A stretch of 64,000 nucleotides of DNA from NCBI RefSeq assembly GCF_964022235.1, contig NZ_CAXHZL010000006.1, forward strand, positions 1 to 64,000. The letters are read 5' to 3'. Origin of the DNA: Limimaricola sp964022235 (GTDB lineage Bacteria > Pseudomonadota > Alphaproteobacteria > Rhodobacterales > Rhodobacteraceae). The notes beneath the pieces were generated by a model, which made no database searches, was not told the DNA's origin, and saw only the letters and a list, made by a program, of their open reading frames with translations. The translations under genes and the position numbers were made by a program. This document shows, in pieces, positions 63,066 to 64,000 of this stretch; the first letter of the stretch is position 1, and each line of letters starts with the position of its first letter.

Positions 63066-64000
63066 TTATGGGCGCAGTGGGCTGGCCCGTCGCAGATCCG
63101 CCGTCAGATGCACGATCCTCTCCAGAGCCGCCCCGATGAGCCGCCCGGCGCCCAGAGGAGCGCGCAGCACCCGGGCGGGGGCGGCGGTGGCCATCGCAAT
63201 GGCACGCTCCAGATCCATGCCCACCTCGTTGCGCATCACCTCGATCGCGCGCGGCATCGACAGATCCGCCCCGGCGAGTGTCCCGTCGGCCAAGGTCAGA
63301 CGCCCATCGCGGCGCAGGATGCGGCGGCCGTTCAGAGTAAATTCGGTGATGTCCGAGCCCACCGGCGCCATGGCGTCCGTCACCAGAAACACGCCGTCGG
63401 GCCTTGCCCGCAGCGCTGCACGGATCGCCGCAGGATGCACATGGATCGCATCCGCGATCAGCCCCGCAACCCCTTTCCCGTCGAGCGTCGCGCCAACGAG
63501 CCCCGGCTCGCGGTGACCCAACCCGCTCATCGCGTTGAAAAGATGCGTGGTGCAGCAGGCACCCGCCGCGAAGGCCGCGCGGCAGACATCATAGCCCGCG
63601 TCCGAGTGGCCGAGCGAGACGATGACCCCGGCGGCCGTAAGCCGGGCGATCTGCACGGGCGTCACGGTTTCGGGCGCGACGGTGAGCATAAGATTTGGCA
63701 AACGCGCTGCCGCACTCTCAAGCATCGCCATGTCGGCGTCGCCCATCGGGCGCACCAGGTCCGCATCATGCGCGCCCTTGCGGGCCATCGACAGGTGCGG
63801 CCCTTCGAGATGCAGCCCGACGATGCCCGGCATGCCTTGCGAAATCGCCTGCACCACCGCCTCGATGGCAGCAGCCGAGGCCTCCGCCCGGTCGGTGATC
63901 AGCGTTGGCAGCAGCGCCGTGGTTCCCAAGGCGCGATGTGCTTCGGCGATGACGCGCAGCGTTTCGGCGTCGGGACGGTCGTTGAACATTACCCCGCCGC
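63066..64000 (-). CDS. nagA: N-acetylglucosamine-6-phosphate deacetylase, partial
   Basis: The frame is open to the right edge, so the N-terminus is outside the window. Visible blocks are GLHLEGPHLSMARKGAHD, VSLGHSDAGYDVCRAAFAAGACCTTHLFNAMSGLGHREPG, the His-rich metal site and FLVTDAMAPVG with the catalytic Asp. The enzyme deacetylates GlcNAc-6-phosphate. The C-terminal end (GAALERIVHLTADLRRASPLRP) is somewhat shorter than usual and may be altered. An interval of 160 bases with a C10-type homopolymer near 63022 separates it from the lacI-type gene. It likely belongs to another transcript. Confidence 0.85.
   Translation of the reverse strand, partial: GGVMFNDRPDAETLRVIAEAHRALGTTALLPTLITDRAEASAAAIEAVVQAISQGMPGIVGLHLEGPHLSMARKGAHDADLVRPMGDADMAMLESAAARLPNLMLTVAPETVTPVQIARLTAAGVIVSLGHSDAGYDVCRAAFAAGACCTTHLFNAMSGLGHREPGLVGATLDGKGVAGLIADAIHVHPAAIRAALRARPDGVFLVTDAMAPVGSDITEFTLNGRRILRRDGRLTLADGTLAGADLSMPRAIEVMRNEVGMDLERAIAMATAAPARVLRAPLGAGRLIGAALERIVHLTADLRRASPLRP

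Overview
The window is GC-rich, densely packed alphaproteobacterial DNA, most likely from the order Rhodobacterales. The pointers are a propionyl-CoA carboxylase / methylmalonyl-CoA mutase locus with a divergent PccR-type regulator, an FnrL-type oxygen sensor, FCD-GntR and LacI regulated ABC uptake operons, and operons built largely from 1-8 nt stop/start overlaps. No rRNA, tRNA or CRISPR array was recognised. The genus cannot be fixed from the sequence alone.

Layout. (1) 1-6.1 kb: a broken IS3-type transposase, then a minus-strand PotABCD-like ABC uptake operon ending in an Asp/Glu/hydantoin racemase, under a divergent GntR regulator. (2) 6.1-7.9 kb: a graveyard of decayed IS5- and IS30-type elements with several hairpins. 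(3) 7.9-15.2 kb: propionyl-CoA assimilation, pccB-pccA-mcm on the minus strand with divergent pccR. (4) 15.2-19.5 kb: gene scraps, then a START-domain membrane protein, a zinc alcohol dehydrogenase, a BON-MscS channel and a 52-residue PMP3-type peptide. (5) 19.9-29.6 kb: two RND efflux systems back to back around a MarR regulator. (6) 29.8-31.3 kb: a decayed ABC exporter. (7) 31.5-53.2 kb: a low-oxygen and stress region with NAD synthetase, five universal stress proteins, small cytochromes c, a VIT1-like protein, a P2-type cation ATPase, fnrL, and a complete NQR-type operon (nqrABCDEF-apbE-small Cys-rich ORF-CBS gene) divergent from a pentaheme cytochrome c. FNR-like TTGAT-N4-ATCAA boxes are scattered through this region at promoter positions. 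(8) 53.3-62.9 kb: a sugar ABC operon with two pairs of MocA-type dehydrogenase and TIM-barrel isomerase, a divergent LacI regulator and three operator-like palindromes. (9) 63.1-64 kb: a nagA gene running off the right edge.

How the parts work together. Region 7 is the most distinctive. FnrL probably switches on stress proteins, cytochromes and the NQR-type respiratory complex when oxygen falls. The NQR complex looks unusual: NqrA and NqrB are short, NqrB shows no SGAT flavinylation motif, and only NqrC carries one. All four membrane cysteines of NqrD/NqrE and the NqrF [2Fe-2S], FAD and NADH motifs are present. A previously uncalled 52-residue protein with one membrane helix and four cysteines lies between apbE and the CBS gene, where an NqrM-like maturation factor would be expected. 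The pentaheme cytochrome shares a perfect FNR box with the NQR operon and is a candidate electron partner. These functional links are inferred from sequence and gene order.
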